Origin: Candidatus Pelagibacterales bacterium
GTDB taxonomy: Bacteria > Pseudomonadota > Alphaproteobacteria > Pelagibacterales > AG-422-B15
DNA length: 34,398 nucleotides
Assembly: GCA_029242795.1 (NCBI GenBank)
Contig: JAQWTH010000011.1
Coordinates: forward strand, 1-34,398
Direction of reading: 5' to 3'
Positions within the stretch are counted from its first letter, which is position 1; every line of letters begins with the position of its first letter. The position numbers and the translations under genes are program-made. Shown one piece after another: positions 17,585 through 25,672 of the stretch. Under the pieces are notes generated by a model, which worked only from the letters and a program-made list of their open reading frames with translations, did no database searches and was not told the DNA's origin.

Positions 17585-18787
17585 CTATAGACCTAACACC
17601 ATTTTAGCAATGATATTCCTTTGTATCTCATTTGAACCACCATAAATTGAGGCTTTTCTGAAATTAAAATATGAGCCGGAGAGATTCGTAGAATAATCCG
17701 GTCCCACGTACTCATTGCTTAATGAAGTGCCCATATGAGGGTTGGCATAATAACCTACAGCTTCCATTGCTAGTTCAGTTAGTTTCTGCTGCATATCAGT
17801 ACCCTTAATCTTCAATAATGATGACTCAGGGCCAGGACCTTTGCCGGCAGAGTCTTTAGCAAGAGTTCTGAGTTCAGTATATTCAAGAGAAGTTAATTCT
17901 AGCTCAGCCTCAGCAATTTTTCTTTGAAACGCAGGATCCTGAATTAAAGGTTCTCCATAAGACATTTCTGCAGCAGCTATTTGTTTAATTCTTTCAATAG
18001 CTTTTTTAGAACGAGCTACTTGAGCAATACCTGATCTTTCATGGGCCAATAAAAACTTAGCATAAGTCCAACCCATATTTTCTTGACCAATCAAATTTTC
18101 AGCAGGAACTTTTACGTTGTCAAACCATACTTCATTAACTTCATTGATACCGTCCATTAGATAAATTGGTCTTACCTCAATACCTGGTGTTTTCATGTCA
18201 ATCAGTATGAAAGAGATACCTTCTTGAGGCTTAGCTGCATCAGGATTTGTTCTTACTAAACAAAAAATCCAATCCGCATGTTGAGCTAAAGTTGTCCAAG
18301 TTTTTTGTCCATTTATGATGTAATGATCTCCTTCTTTGACAGCTGTAGTTTTTAATGATGCTAAATCTGAACCAGATCCTGGCTCAGAGTAACCTTGACA
18401 CCAAAATACCTCTCCACTTAAAATTCCCGGTAAATGTTTTGCTTTTTGTTCTTCATTACCAAATGTATAAATAACTGGTGCACACATTTGAGGACCAAAT
18501 GGAGCAACGATAACACACTCAGCTCTCGCACACTCTTGCTCAAATATGTATTTTTGTGTTGGAGTAAATCCAGCTCCACCATATTGTTCTGGCCAACCAG
18601 GTACAGACCAACCCTTATTTTTTCCAAGAATCTTGTGCCAGGTTGTAAGATCTTCACGACTTAATTCTTCATTATTTCTTTTTTTCTCAGCAATCGAATC
18701 TCTCAATGACTGAGGGTAATTGTTTGCAATAAAATCTCTAACCTCATTTTGAAAAGCAATGTCTTCAGAAGAAAAAGTAGTATCCAT
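17585..18787 (-). CDS. Acyl-CoA dehydrogenase, large/catalytic-type subunit (PimC-like)
   Basis: 400 residues. The FAD-binding segment is WCQGYSEPGSGSDLAS (about 129-144), and INGQKTWTTLAQHADW follows. Glu250 in LLAHERSG sits at the internal catalytic-base position used by isovaleryl- and long-chain-type enzymes, while the late position reads YGGSNEIQR without the YEG glutamate of medium-chain enzymes. It therefore looks like the catalytic partner of the following gene. Start ATG is supported by TTGGAG at seven bases. It leads a three-gene minus-strand unit (this gene, the smaller dehydrogenase, the SDR) preceded by two palindromes. The exact acyl substrate cannot be read from sequence. Confidence 0.85.
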   Translation of the reverse strand: MDTTFSSEDIAFQNEVRDFIANNYPQSLRDSIAEKKRNNEELSREDLTTWHKILGKNKGWSVPGWPEQYGGAGFTPTQKYIFEQECARAECVIVAPFGPQMCAPVIYTFGNEEQKAKHLPGILSGEVFWCQGYSEPGSGSDLASLKTTAVKEGDHYIINGQKTWTTLAQHADWIFCLVRTNPDAAKPQEGISFILIDMKTPGIEVRPIYLMDGINEVNEVWFDNVKVPAENLIGQENMGWTYAKFLLAHERSGIAQVARSKKAIERIKQIAAAEMSYGEPLIQDPAFQRKIAEAELELTSLEYTELRTLAKDSAGKGPGPESSLLKIKGTDMQQKLTELAMEAVGYYANPHMGTSLSNEYVGPDYSTNLSGSYFNFRKASIYGGSNEIQRNIIAKMVLGL

Positions 18788-18853
18788 AGAATCTCCAAAA
18801 AAATTAATTAAGTGAGTAAATAATGTCTAAATTAAGTAATTTCAACACTAAAA

Positions 18854-18880
18854 GTTATATATTGACACTATTAATGTCAA
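18854..18880 (-). promoter_or_regulatory. Candidate promoter of the acyl-CoA dehydrogenase/SDR unit
   Basis: On the minus strand a TTGACA (18880-18875) precedes TATAAC (18859-18854) with a 15-base spacer, shorter than ideal. Transcription would begin near 18847, giving a leader of about 60 bases. The -35 box is one arm of the palindrome at 18861-18881, so a bound repressor would block it. Sequence is seen; promoter function is inferred. Confidence 0.4.
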
Positions 18881-18881
18881 T
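18861..18881. promoter_or_regulatory. Palindromic operator candidate, ATTGACA-N7-TGTCAAT
   Basis: Perfect 7-base inverted arms separated by seven bases, in the 120-base gap upstream of the acyl-CoA dehydrogenase unit and overlapping its putative -35 box. Size and spacing fit a dimeric helix-turn-helix regulator (TetR or MarR type), as is common for fatty-acid or acyl-CoA catabolic genes. No regulator gene is in the window. Confidence 0.5.
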
Positions 18882-18882
18882 A

Positions 18883-18897
18883 GAAGTTAATAACTTC
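18883..18897. promoter_or_regulatory. Second palindrome, GAAGTTA-A-TAACTTC
   Basis: A perfect 15-base odd palindrome one base away from the previous one. The single-base centre makes an RNA hairpin or terminator unlikely, and no U-tract follows on the minus strand, so a protein-binding site is the better reading. It also lies 10 bases beyond the stop of the DUF6580-like gene. Confidence 0.45.
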
Positions 18898-18907
18898 ATA
18901 ATAAATT

Positions 18908-19420
18908 TTAAACTGTTTTAATAATTTTATTTTCAAATAAATCAAATAGATAGAATGCTCCTAGCCCATACATTACTGTAGAAAGTAAAGTATTTTGGAA
19001 AAATGGAAGAGCCATTATGTAACAACTGATAAGCCCATTTAAATCTTGAGAATACATACCGCTTCCAAGCCATACAGCAAAATTGGTCACAATAAAGAAA
19101 ATAAATGCTCCAGAAAAAAGTGCCACAAAACCTCTTAAATAGGTAAATTTAGAAACCAGTAAAAAACCTATTGAAACATTTAGTATAATTGCAAAATAAA
19201 TGATCGAAATACTTGAATGAAAACCTAATACTAAGTCACTCAAAAACATTGCCACTAGAGGAATTATAAAAGCCAATAACTTTTTATCTAGCATTGCTCC
19301 AGCAAAAACAGCCATACCTAATAGTGGAGTAAAGTTTGGAGGATGAGGTATTAACCTACTAAATGCCAATATTGCAATTAGAATAAAAATTGATGATGTT
19401 CTTAAATCAAGAAATTTCAT
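18908..19420 (-). CDS. DUF6580-like integral membrane protein, candidate vitamin B12 transporter component
   Basis: 170 residues, almost entirely hydrophobic with about five to six membrane segments. The N-terminal RLIPHPPNFTPLLGMAVFAG (about 22-41), the LSDLVLGFH (about 60-68), the TNFAVWLGSGMYSQ near 111-124 and the CYIMALPFF with one cysteine near 132 match the DUF6580 family as I remember it. The size and compact polytopic architecture resemble the substrate-binding S components of ECF transporters, but no ECF ATPase or T component is nearby. The gene is 71 bases downstream of the riboswitch-controlled TonB receptor on the same strand, which suggests it moves cobalamin or a precursor across the inner membrane. 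Function is inferred from context only. Confidence 0.65.
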   Translation of the reverse strand: MKFLDLRTSSIFILIAILAFSRLIPHPPNFTPLLGMAVFAGAMLDKKLLAFIIPLVAMFLSDLVLGFHSSISIIYFAIILNVSIGFLLVSKFTYLRGFVALFSGAFIFFIVTNFAVWLGSGMYSQDLNGLISCYIMALPFFQNTLLSTVMYGLGAFYLFDLFENKIIKTV

Positions 19421-19491
19421 ATTTTTGACAATATATAATTGTTTTCCAAATTACAATACTTATGACAGGGAGTATCCTGCAAATCCTTCAA

Positions 19492-21708
19492 TTAGAACTC
19501 ATAATTTAAGTTTACATAAGCTGTTCTTTTAGCTAGAGGATAAACCCCACTTAATCCGAAATGATCATCATCATGAAATGTACTTGCAACAGCAAAATCA
19601 TAATATTCCTCATTAAGCAAATTATTGATACCTATTTGTAAAGACATGGGCCCTCTTAGGTGTCTTAGTTTTATATTAGCTAAATAGTAGTCTGGTATTT
19701 TTGGCTCAACATTTTCTGGATCATTTGATACATACTTTTCATCAACATAATTTAAATCAAAACTTATAGTATTAAATGAGTTTACTTTTCTCTCAAACTT
19801 TAAGTTAAATGTATTTGGCGAAACAAGTGGAACACTCTTACCAGATAAATTGTAAACTGTTCCACCTCCCATTATATTTTGCCAAGTATTTGAATTACTG
19901 CAATAAGTAGTATTTGCAAAGTCACACGATCCAGTACTACCTCCTCCCGGTGATAAAGTTCCAGATGTAAATTCAGCTTGTACATAAGAATATGAACCTA
20001 ATAACATTGTGCTACTATTGATTTCGTAATCAAAATCTAAGTTTAATCCCTCTCTACTAATAGGATCAAGGTTTGTATTTTTGCTCTGATCGTATTGAAT
20101 TTCATTCTGAGTTTCCATTGAGTATATACTTGCAGAAATATTAAATTTTGCGTCATTTAGTCTTATACCAAACTCAACTTCATCAGACTCTTGATCAAGC
20201 AATGCAAACGAGCCGCTAGTAGTTGATTTAATACGCTCATCAATATTTGGCGTTCTGAATGAATCAGCATATTTGGCAAAAACTTTAACATTTTCTGTGA
20301 TAATCTTCTCAAGACCAATATTAATTACTGTATTTGTAGTTGAACTAGAAAGAGAGTCATGGTCTGTCGCATTCCAACTATTTTTAAATCCATCAATGTT
20401 TCGATCTACAGTATCTTCACCAGAAAAATTAGTTTTTTCATTTCTTAGACCAAATGATAGTACACTTGCTTGATTTGGAAGATTTAGGCTTGATTGAATA
20501 TAAAAAGCTCTACTATCTTGAGTGGCTTTATAATATTGGCCTACTGACTCATCTTCTTTTCTATGTCGGTTTGAAGAATAATCTGTATCACTATAATCAA
20601 ATCCATATTTTATTAAGGCAGTATTATCCCCTATGAAAATAGAGTCATCTAAAATCAATGAAAGTTGAGTATTATCAAGATCTGTATCAATAAAACGATC
20701 ACCATCATTAGGGGTGCTTTTAGTGTTTCCATTGGCTGCATAAAAAGCTTTTTGTTCTTTAGATCTATTCGAAATTAGAAAATTTATTTGTTTTGACTCT
20801 GTAATATTAGTCTCAAAACCAGCTGCGAAAGAAGTATTTTCTTCATTAGCGTAATCATCTCTTTGCTCAGTATTACAACTATTACCATTTCGTGCAAAAC
20901 CACCACCGATATTTTTAGCTGTTCTGCTTGTAGATAAAAGATTACATAAATGATAATTATATACGCCCCCAATAATTCTAGTTCCAGGCATTAATTGCTT
21001 TTTAGAATTATGACTAAGATCAAGATAAGAATTTATTGATTCAGTATTATTTTGAATTTTAAAAAAAATATCTTCCCGCTCATAATCTGCATTATCTCTA
21101 TATGTATCAGAATCTTTCAAAAGTCCTGAAATCAACATATTCGTATTTTTATTAATACTCATTGAACTAGAAAAATCTAGTTGATAAGAACTGTGTGTTG
21201 CTAAGTTTAAAGACGACTCATTTTGAATATCTAAACTATCTTTCATTACTATATTGATTGCTCCTCCAACAGCTCCTGAACCATAAAGTGTAGCTGCTGA
21301 ATTACCTCTTATAATTTCTATCCTTTTAATTGATTTGACCGGAATATTAGAAAAATTAATACCCCCCATGTCTAAATCATTAAGTCGTATCCCATTTATT
21401 AACATTAAAAAATTTGATTTAGAGGCTTCACCAAAACCTCTCATATCAATTGTAGAATTTGAACCACTCACATCAGAATACAAGTTCCTAACTTGAATAC
21501 CTGAATAAGATTTTATTATCTCGGAAATATTTTTTTCAGATTGGCTGATTAAATCTTCTGAAGATATGATGGTAATATTTGATCCTGCTAACCCTGTAGA
21601 TAGCCTAGAATAATCACTATCTTTTGGAGTAATCCAGATTTCATTTGAATTAGCAGCTTGTACAATTGAACTTATGAATAAAAAAAATATTAGGTATCGT
21701 ATGAACAT
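19492..21708 (-). CDS. TonB-dependent outer-membrane receptor, BtuB-like
   Basis: 738 residues from ATG at 21708, which has GAGGAG eight bases upstream and opens directly into a signal peptide (FIRYLIFFLFISSIVQAANS). The frame extends eleven codons further, but these translate the ribosome site itself. The plug domain spans about residues 40-155: GSNITIISSEDL, NISEIIKSYSGIQV, IDMRGFGEASKSNFLMLING and IEIIRGNSAATLYGSGAVGGAINIV. The rest is a 22-strand barrel ending in aromatic YVNLNYEF, the usual C-terminal sorting signal. A cobalamin riboswitch precedes it, so the most likely cargo is vitamin B12 or a related corrinoid; without the riboswitch the receptor class alone would not reveal the ligand. 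Confidence 0.9.
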   Translation of the reverse strand: MFIRYLIFFLFISSIVQAANSNEIWITPKDSDYSRLSTGLAGSNITIISSEDLISQSEKNISEIIKSYSGIQVRNLYSDVSGSNSTIDMRGFGEASKSNFLMLINGIRLNDLDMGGINFSNIPVKSIKRIEIIRGNSAATLYGSGAVGGAINIVMKDSLDIQNESSLNLATHSSYQLDFSSSMSINKNTNMLISGLLKDSDTYRDNADYEREDIFFKIQNNTESINSYLDLSHNSKKQLMPGTRIIGGVYNYHLCNLLSTSRTAKNIGGGFARNGNSCNTEQRDDYANEENTSFAAGFETNITESKQINFLISNRSKEQKAFYAANGNTKSTPNDGDRFIDTDLDNTQLSLILDDSIFIGDNTALIKYGFDYSDTDYSSNRHRKEDESVGQYYKATQDSRAFYIQSSLNLPNQASVLSFGLRNEKTNFSGEDTVDRNIDGFKNSWNATDHDSLSSSTTNTVINIGLEKIITENVKVFAKYADSFRTPNIDERIKSTTSGSFALLDQESDEVEFGIRLNDAKFNISASIYSMETQNEIQYDQSKNTNLDPISREGLNLDFDYEINSSTMLLGSYSYVQAEFTSGTLSPGGGSTGSCDFANTTYCSNSNTWQNIMGGGTVYNLSGKSVPLVSPNTFNLKFERKVNSFNTISFDLNYVDEKYVSNDPENVEPKIPDYYLANIKLRHLRGPMSLQIGINNLLNEEYYDFAVASTFHDDDHFGLSGVYPLAKRTAYVNLNYEF

Positions 21709-21714
21709 AATTTC

Positions 21715-21838
21715 TCCTCGGTTTTCACCTTTTATGCGCAACGAATATGTGTGAAATTCACAAAAATACGCAGCGGTTAACTTTTTAAAGTCACCACTAC
21801 TTTATTAAGTCCAAATGATTTTCCCGATCAATTGAGGA
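21715..21838 (-). promoter_or_regulatory. Candidate expression platform of the cobalamin riboswitch
   Basis: Just after the B12 box the leader contains UCCUC (21838-21834), which is complementary to the GAGGA of the receptor's ribosome binding site (21719-21715). Pairing would hide the ribosome site. The five-base match is short and could be chance, and alternative pairings in the 95 bases between are possible. Complementarity is seen; the mechanism is inferred. Confidence 0.3.
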
Positions 21839-21848
21839 TGACACTTCC

Positions 21849-22001
21849 ATTGGCAGGTCTCCTGACTTACAAATCAATACTTAAACACGCCTTCCCAAGA
21901 ATTCTCAGTGGCCTAAAATGTTTAAGCTCCTTGTTTACAGTTGCGGGAACAGTTACGGATTTAAACCGTATTCCCTATTAATCACTTTTCAGTGAACCAA
22001 T
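21849..22001 (-). ncRNA. Cobalamin (AdoCbl-type) riboswitch
   Basis: Reading the minus strand, the classic elements occur in order: P1 5' arm ATTGG (22001-21997), AATCCGT and CCGCAACTGTAA (21946-21935), GCCACTGAGAA (21912-21902), GGGAAGGC (21896-21889), the B12 box AGTCAGGAGACCTGCC (21867-21852) and the P1 3' arm CCAAT (21853-21849). Order and spacing match the Cob-I consensus closely. It lies in the leader of the TonB receptor gene, about 140 bases before its start, so B12 should repress receptor synthesis. No intrinsic terminator with a U-tract is visible downstream, which favours translational control. Confidence 0.95.
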
Positions 22002-22044
22002 ATTGTTATTGTTATTTAAATTGAATAAAATTACAACAGGAATA

Positions 22045-23553
22045 ATGGAAATCTTTAAAAATCAAAAACCTTTGTCTTTTAACTTCAATGAAAAATTGAC
22101 AGAAACAATCATCTCACCGTTTGGCTTTAGAGAATATGATGCTCGTTGGCTCTATCCTAATGACGTAAATAAAAAAGGATTAGAAATTTTTGGATATAGT
22201 CTTGGTCAATATATTTGCAAGAGAGTCAAAGTTGGTGCTTCTGTTGTAGTTGGACATGATTATCGCTCTTATTCAGAAGAAGTGAAATATCATGTTGTAA
22301 AAGGCTTACTTTCAGCAGGTTGTAATATCATTGACATTGGGCTGTCTTTATCACCCATGGTCTACTTCGCCCAGCATCATTTAAATACTGATGCTCTAGC
22401 TATGATTACTGCGAGTCATAATGACAATGGTTGGACAGGAATTAAATGCGGAATTGAAAAATCTCTAACATTTGGACCTAACGAAATGAGAGAAATTAAA
22501 GAATTAGCATTGTCTAATGATAGTTATCAAGCAAAGGAACAGGGAAAGTATGAATTTATAAACGATTTAAAAGATCATTATCTGCATTACTTGATAAAAG
22601 ATTTTAAATTAAAGAATAAGCTAAAGATTGTTGCCGCGTGTGGTAATGGAACTGCTGGGGCTTTTGCTCCAGAAGTATTAAGAGCAATAGGATGTGATGT
22701 CATTGAGCTTCACTGTGATTTGGATCACTCTTTTCCAAATTATAACCCAAACCCTGAAGATCTCGTTATGTTGAGAGATTTAGCAGATTCTGTCCTTGAA
22801 CATAAAGCTGATGCCGGCTTTGTATTTGATGGAGACGGAGATCGACTGGGTGTGGTTGATAATTTAGGTGAAGAGATTTTCTCGGATAAGATTGGACTTC
22901 TCCTTGCACAAAATATTTCTAATGATCACCAGAACTCTACATTTGTAATTGATGTAAAATCAACTGGACTATATTTTAACGATCCAATTCTCAAAAAAAA
23001 TAATTGTACTATTGATATGTGGAAAACAGGACATTCACATATGAAAAGGAGAGTCAGAGAATTGAATTCTATTAGTGGATTTGAAAAAAGTGGTCACTTT
23101 TTTATCAATGATCCACTTGGTTTAGGCTTTGATGATGGATTAATGTCCGCAATATTAATGGCTAAACTTTTGGATGAAGAAAAAGGTTCATCATTATCTG
23201 AAATAAAAAATTCGTTACCAATAACATACCAATCTCCCACTATGGCCCCGTATTGTGCCGATGATGAAAAGTACCAAGTAGTTGATGAAATGATTGATAA
23301 AATAAATTCTATGTTTCTTAATAACGAAAGTGTTATTAAACAAAAAATTAAAAATATTATTACTGTGAATGGAGTGAGATTTGAACTTGAAAATGGGTCT
23401 TGGGGATTAATAAGAGCTTCATCAAACAAGCCTTCTTTAGTTATCGTTATAGAAAGTCTGAGGTCTAATGATGAAGTAAAAGAAATTTTTAATTTCATTA
23501 ATAGTCTTTTGGATGCAACAGGAAAAGTTGGTGACTATGATCAATCTATTTGA
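22045..23553 (+). CDS. Phosphomannomutase/phosphoglucomutase family enzyme
   Basis: 502 residues from ATG at 22045; the frame runs 14 codons upstream to a TTG inside the riboswitch promoter region, which is unlikely. All four loops of the alpha-D-phosphohexomutase family are present: TASHNDNGWTGIK (phosphoserine loop), FDGDGDRLGVVD (magnesium loop), GFEKSGHFF (sugar-ring loop, E-x-SGH) and RASSNKPSLVI (phosphate loop). It interconverts mannose- or glucose-1- and 6-phosphates for polysaccharide or nucleotide-sugar synthesis; the split between AlgC/ManB-like activities cannot be made here. It is transcribed away from the B12 unit, sharing a short divergent control region, and its stop abuts the stop of the TauE gene. 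Confidence 0.9.
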   Translation: MEIFKNQKPLSFNFNEKLTETIISPFGFREYDARWLYPNDVNKKGLEIFGYSLGQYICKRVKVGASVVVGHDYRSYSEEVKYHVVKGLLSAGCNIIDIGLSLSPMVYFAQHHLNTDALAMITASHNDNGWTGIKCGIEKSLTFGPNEMREIKELALSNDSYQAKEQGKYEFINDLKDHYLHYLIKDFKLKNKLKIVAACGNGTAGAFAPEVLRAIGCDVIELHCDLDHSFPNYNPNPEDLVMLRDLADSVLEHKADAGFVFDGDGDRLGVVDNLGEEIFSDKIGLLLAQNISNDHQNSTFVIDVKSTGLYFNDPILKKNNCTIDMWKTGHSHMKRRVRELNSISGFEKSGHFFINDPLGLGFDDGLMSAILMAKLLDEEKGSSLSEIKNSLPITYQSPTMAPYCADDEKYQVVDEMIDKINSMFLNNESVIKQKIKNIITVNGVRFELENGSWGLIRASSNKPSLVIVIESLRSNDEVKEIFNFINSLLDATGKVGDYDQSI

Positions 23554-24399
23554 TTATAGGCCTGCCCACTCTTTGAATAGCCGTATTGCCATTATAAAAA
23601 TAAAAACAGCAAATAATTTATTCAATTTTTCTTTAGATAAATAGTGAGCAAGTCTTACACCTAGTGGCGCTGCCAACATTGTCATTGGAGTAAACATCGC
23701 AAGTCCCATAAAGTTAACGTACCCAAGACTTAATGGTACACTTACTTCATTTAGAACACCTGAAATTATAAAACCAATTGTTCCAGGAATAGCAATAAAT
23801 GCTCCGATACCTGATGCTGTGCCAATTGCTTTATGAATTTCAAAACTGTGAAGTTTCAATAAGGGAACACTTAAGGATCCTCCTCCAATACCAATTATAA
23901 CAGAGAAAAATCCTATTGCTGAACCATACAAATGTTTCAAAATATTTTTTGGAAATTCAACTGCTATTCTCCATGCATCGTTCCAGAAAAAGAACTGAAG
24001 TGAAACTAGTAAAAGTAAGCTTGAATAGATAAAGATAAGCGTTTTACCAGTTAAACTTGAAACTATAAAGGCTCCAAGTATCACTCCTGCTACTACTGAA
24101 TAAGATATTGTTTTCAATAAAAAAATATCTACAGATTTTCTTTTTGCATGACTTAATGCTGAGACGATTGAAATTGGAATAATGTTTGCCAATGAGGTTC
24201 CAACAGCAAGATGCATTCTGATATTTTCATCTACTTCTGCCAGTGTAAAAATATAATATAACGCTGGAACAACTACAACGCCCCCACCTACTCCAAATAA
24301 TCCAGCAATGATGCCAGTAAAAATTCCAGCAGAAATTAATAGAATTAATAAAAGATAAAGGCTCTCAGGAGGAATATTACTAAGAATGGTGGAGAACAA
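23554..24399 (-). CDS. TauE/SafE family permease
   Basis: 281 residues with about eight membrane segments in two related halves. The glycine-rich GIIAGLFGVGGGVVVVPAL near residue 29 and the second-half counterpart GIGGGSLSVPLL near 170 are the signature of the family, which exports sulfite, sulfoacetate or other organosulfur anions. The start is a TTG at 24399, the only plausible initiation codon ahead of the first glycine-rich motif. It follows the acyl-CoA dehydrogenase pair by 11 bases, so it may export an acid product of that pathway, but this is speculation. Substrate unknown. Confidence 0.85.
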   Translation of the reverse strand: MFSTILSNIPPESLYLLLILLISAGIFTGIIAGLFGVGGGVVVVPALYYIFTLAEVDENIRMHLAVGTSLANIIPISIVSALSHAKRKSVDIFLLKTISYSVVAGVILGAFIVSSLTGKTLIFIYSSLLLLVSLQFFFWNDAWRIAVEFPKNILKHLYGSAIGFFSVIIGIGGGSLSVPLLKLHSFEIHKAIGTASGIGAFIAIPGTIGFIISGVLNEVSVPLSLGYVNFMGLAMFTPMTMLAAPLGVRLAHYLSKEKLNKLFAVFIFIMAIRLFKEWAGL

Positions 24400-24410
24400 A
24401 AAATTATTTG

Positions 24411-25670
24411 TTAGTTTTTACCAGATGGAAGATCTTTGAAGGCTACTTTCTTATCCATTCTCTCATCTTGAGGTAAACCTAAAACTCGTTCAGCAATAAT
24501 ATTGCGAAGGACTTCGTCGGTTCCTCCGGCAATTCTTAATGCTGTTGAGAAAAAAAGACCATTTTGGAATAAATTATTCATTACTGGATTTTTATCATCA
24601 AGCACATAACCATTCATATCCATTAAATCAAGTGCATATGAAGAAATATCTTGCATTTTTGAAGCTGTAACTAATTTACTTATTGAAAGTTCTGGCCCTG
24701 GAGTTTGTCCTTTTGATAAGGCCGTAATACTTCTATACTTTGTATATTGAAGTCCTCGAGATTGAACATACCAATCAGCAATCTTTTGCCTAACTTCAGA
24801 GTTCTTTATTGCTGGTCCATCTTCAACCTCTACTTCTTTTGTTAGGTCAAATATTTGATCAAAATCAAGACCTGGAGGATCACCAACCGCTAATCTCTCA
24901 TTCATCAGCGTTGTAAGTGATACTTTCCAACCATCACCTTCTTCTCCTAGACGTTGAGTATCCGGAACCCGAACATTATTGAAAAATACTTCATTGAAAT
25001 TAGCTGAGCCTGAAATTTGTTTTATTGGCCTTACCTCTATACCAGGGGTTTTCATATCTAGAAAAAAATAAGTTAAACCTTTATGTTTGACAGCGCTTGG
25101 ATCAGATCGAGCTACAATCATTCCGTAGTCAGCAAAATGAGCTCCTGAAGTCCAAACTTTTTGACCATTAAGTATCCAATCTGAACCATCTTTTTCAGCC
25201 TTCATGCGAATACCAGCTAGATCAGATCCTGCTGAAGGCTCAGAAAATAATTGGCACCATATCTCTTCCCCATTTAACATTTTAGGAAGATATCTTTTTT
25301 TATCCTCATCCTTACCCCAAACCATCATAGTTGGGCCTAACATACCAATTCCAATTTCAAAATAACCTGAATGAACAAAATAGCTATGTTCTTCCTGTTG
25401 ATAAATTACTTGCTCTATTGGAGTGCCCCCATATCCACCAAATTCTTTTGGCCATAAAATTGCAGCTAATCCAGCTTCAGCTTTTTTCTTTTGCCATTCT
25501 TTTGCTTTTTTTAATGCTTCTTTTGCCGCGTCTTCACCGCTAACTGTTTCAGGTGCTCCAGCTGAACTACCGGTTAAGCTAACCTCGCTACGTTTTTGTG
25601 CATTCTGATCTAAAAACTCTCGAACCTGAGATCTAAATTCTGCTTCTTTAGGGTTGTCGTTAAAATCCAT
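24411..25670 (-). CDS. Acyl-CoA dehydrogenase, large/catalytic-type subunit
   Basis: 419 residues. Evidence: CQLFSEPSAGSDLAGIR (about 139-155) for FAD binding, LNGQKVWTSGAHFADYG near 167 and RIAGGTDEVLRNIIAERVLGL near the end. Glu258 in TLMNERLAVG occupies the internal catalytic-base position; the late YEG position reads AGGTDEV, without the medium-chain-type glutamate. An insertion rich in Ala, Lys and Glu at about 30-65 (SSAGAPETVSGEDAAKEALK) lengthens the N-terminal helical domain. It starts two bases after the stop of the smaller partner. With that gene it forms the second heteromeric-looking pair in the window. Acyl substrate unknown. Confidence 0.85.
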   Translation of the reverse strand: MDFNDNPKEAEFRSQVREFLDQNAQKRSEVSLTGSSAGAPETVSGEDAAKEALKKAKEWQKKKAEAGLAAILWPKEFGGYGGTPIEQVIYQQEEHSYFVHSGYFEIGIGMLGPTMMVWGKDEDKKRYLPKMLNGEEIWCQLFSEPSAGSDLAGIRMKAEKDGSDWILNGQKVWTSGAHFADYGMIVARSDPSAVKHKGLTYFFLDMKTPGIEVRPIKQISGSANFNEVFFNNVRVPDTQRLGEEGDGWKVSLTTLMNERLAVGDPPGLDFDQIFDLTKEVEVEDGPAIKNSEVRQKIADWYVQSRGLQYTKYRSITALSKGQTPGPELSISKLVTASKMQDISSYALDLMDMNGYVLDDKNPVMNNLFQNGLFFSTALRIAGGTDEVLRNIIAERVLGLPQDERMDKKVAFKDLPSGKN

Positions 25671-25672
25671 AA

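Noticed and set aside
18418-18664. Open frames on both strands inside the 400-residue acyl-CoA dehydrogenase gene
   Set aside because: Both lie within conserved dehydrogenase coding sequence and show no recognisable protein features.
18883-18897. GAAGTTA-A-TAACTTC as a terminator for the DUF6580-like gene
   Set aside because: The one-base centre cannot form a stable RNA loop, arms are AT-rich and no U-tract follows.
19492-21708. TonB receptor as a siderophore (iron) receptor
   Set aside because: No Fur-like box or siderophore genes were seen, while a full cobalamin riboswitch directly precedes the gene.
21709-21741. Upstream extension of the TonB receptor start (eleven extra codons)
   Set aside because: The extension translates the GAGGAG ribosome site, and the internal ATG opens straight into a signal peptide.
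23094-23498. A 134-codon open frame antisense to the phosphomannomutase gene
   Set aside because: It mirrors a strongly conserved coding region on the plus strand, has no family resemblance and no ribosome site; an antisense shadow.
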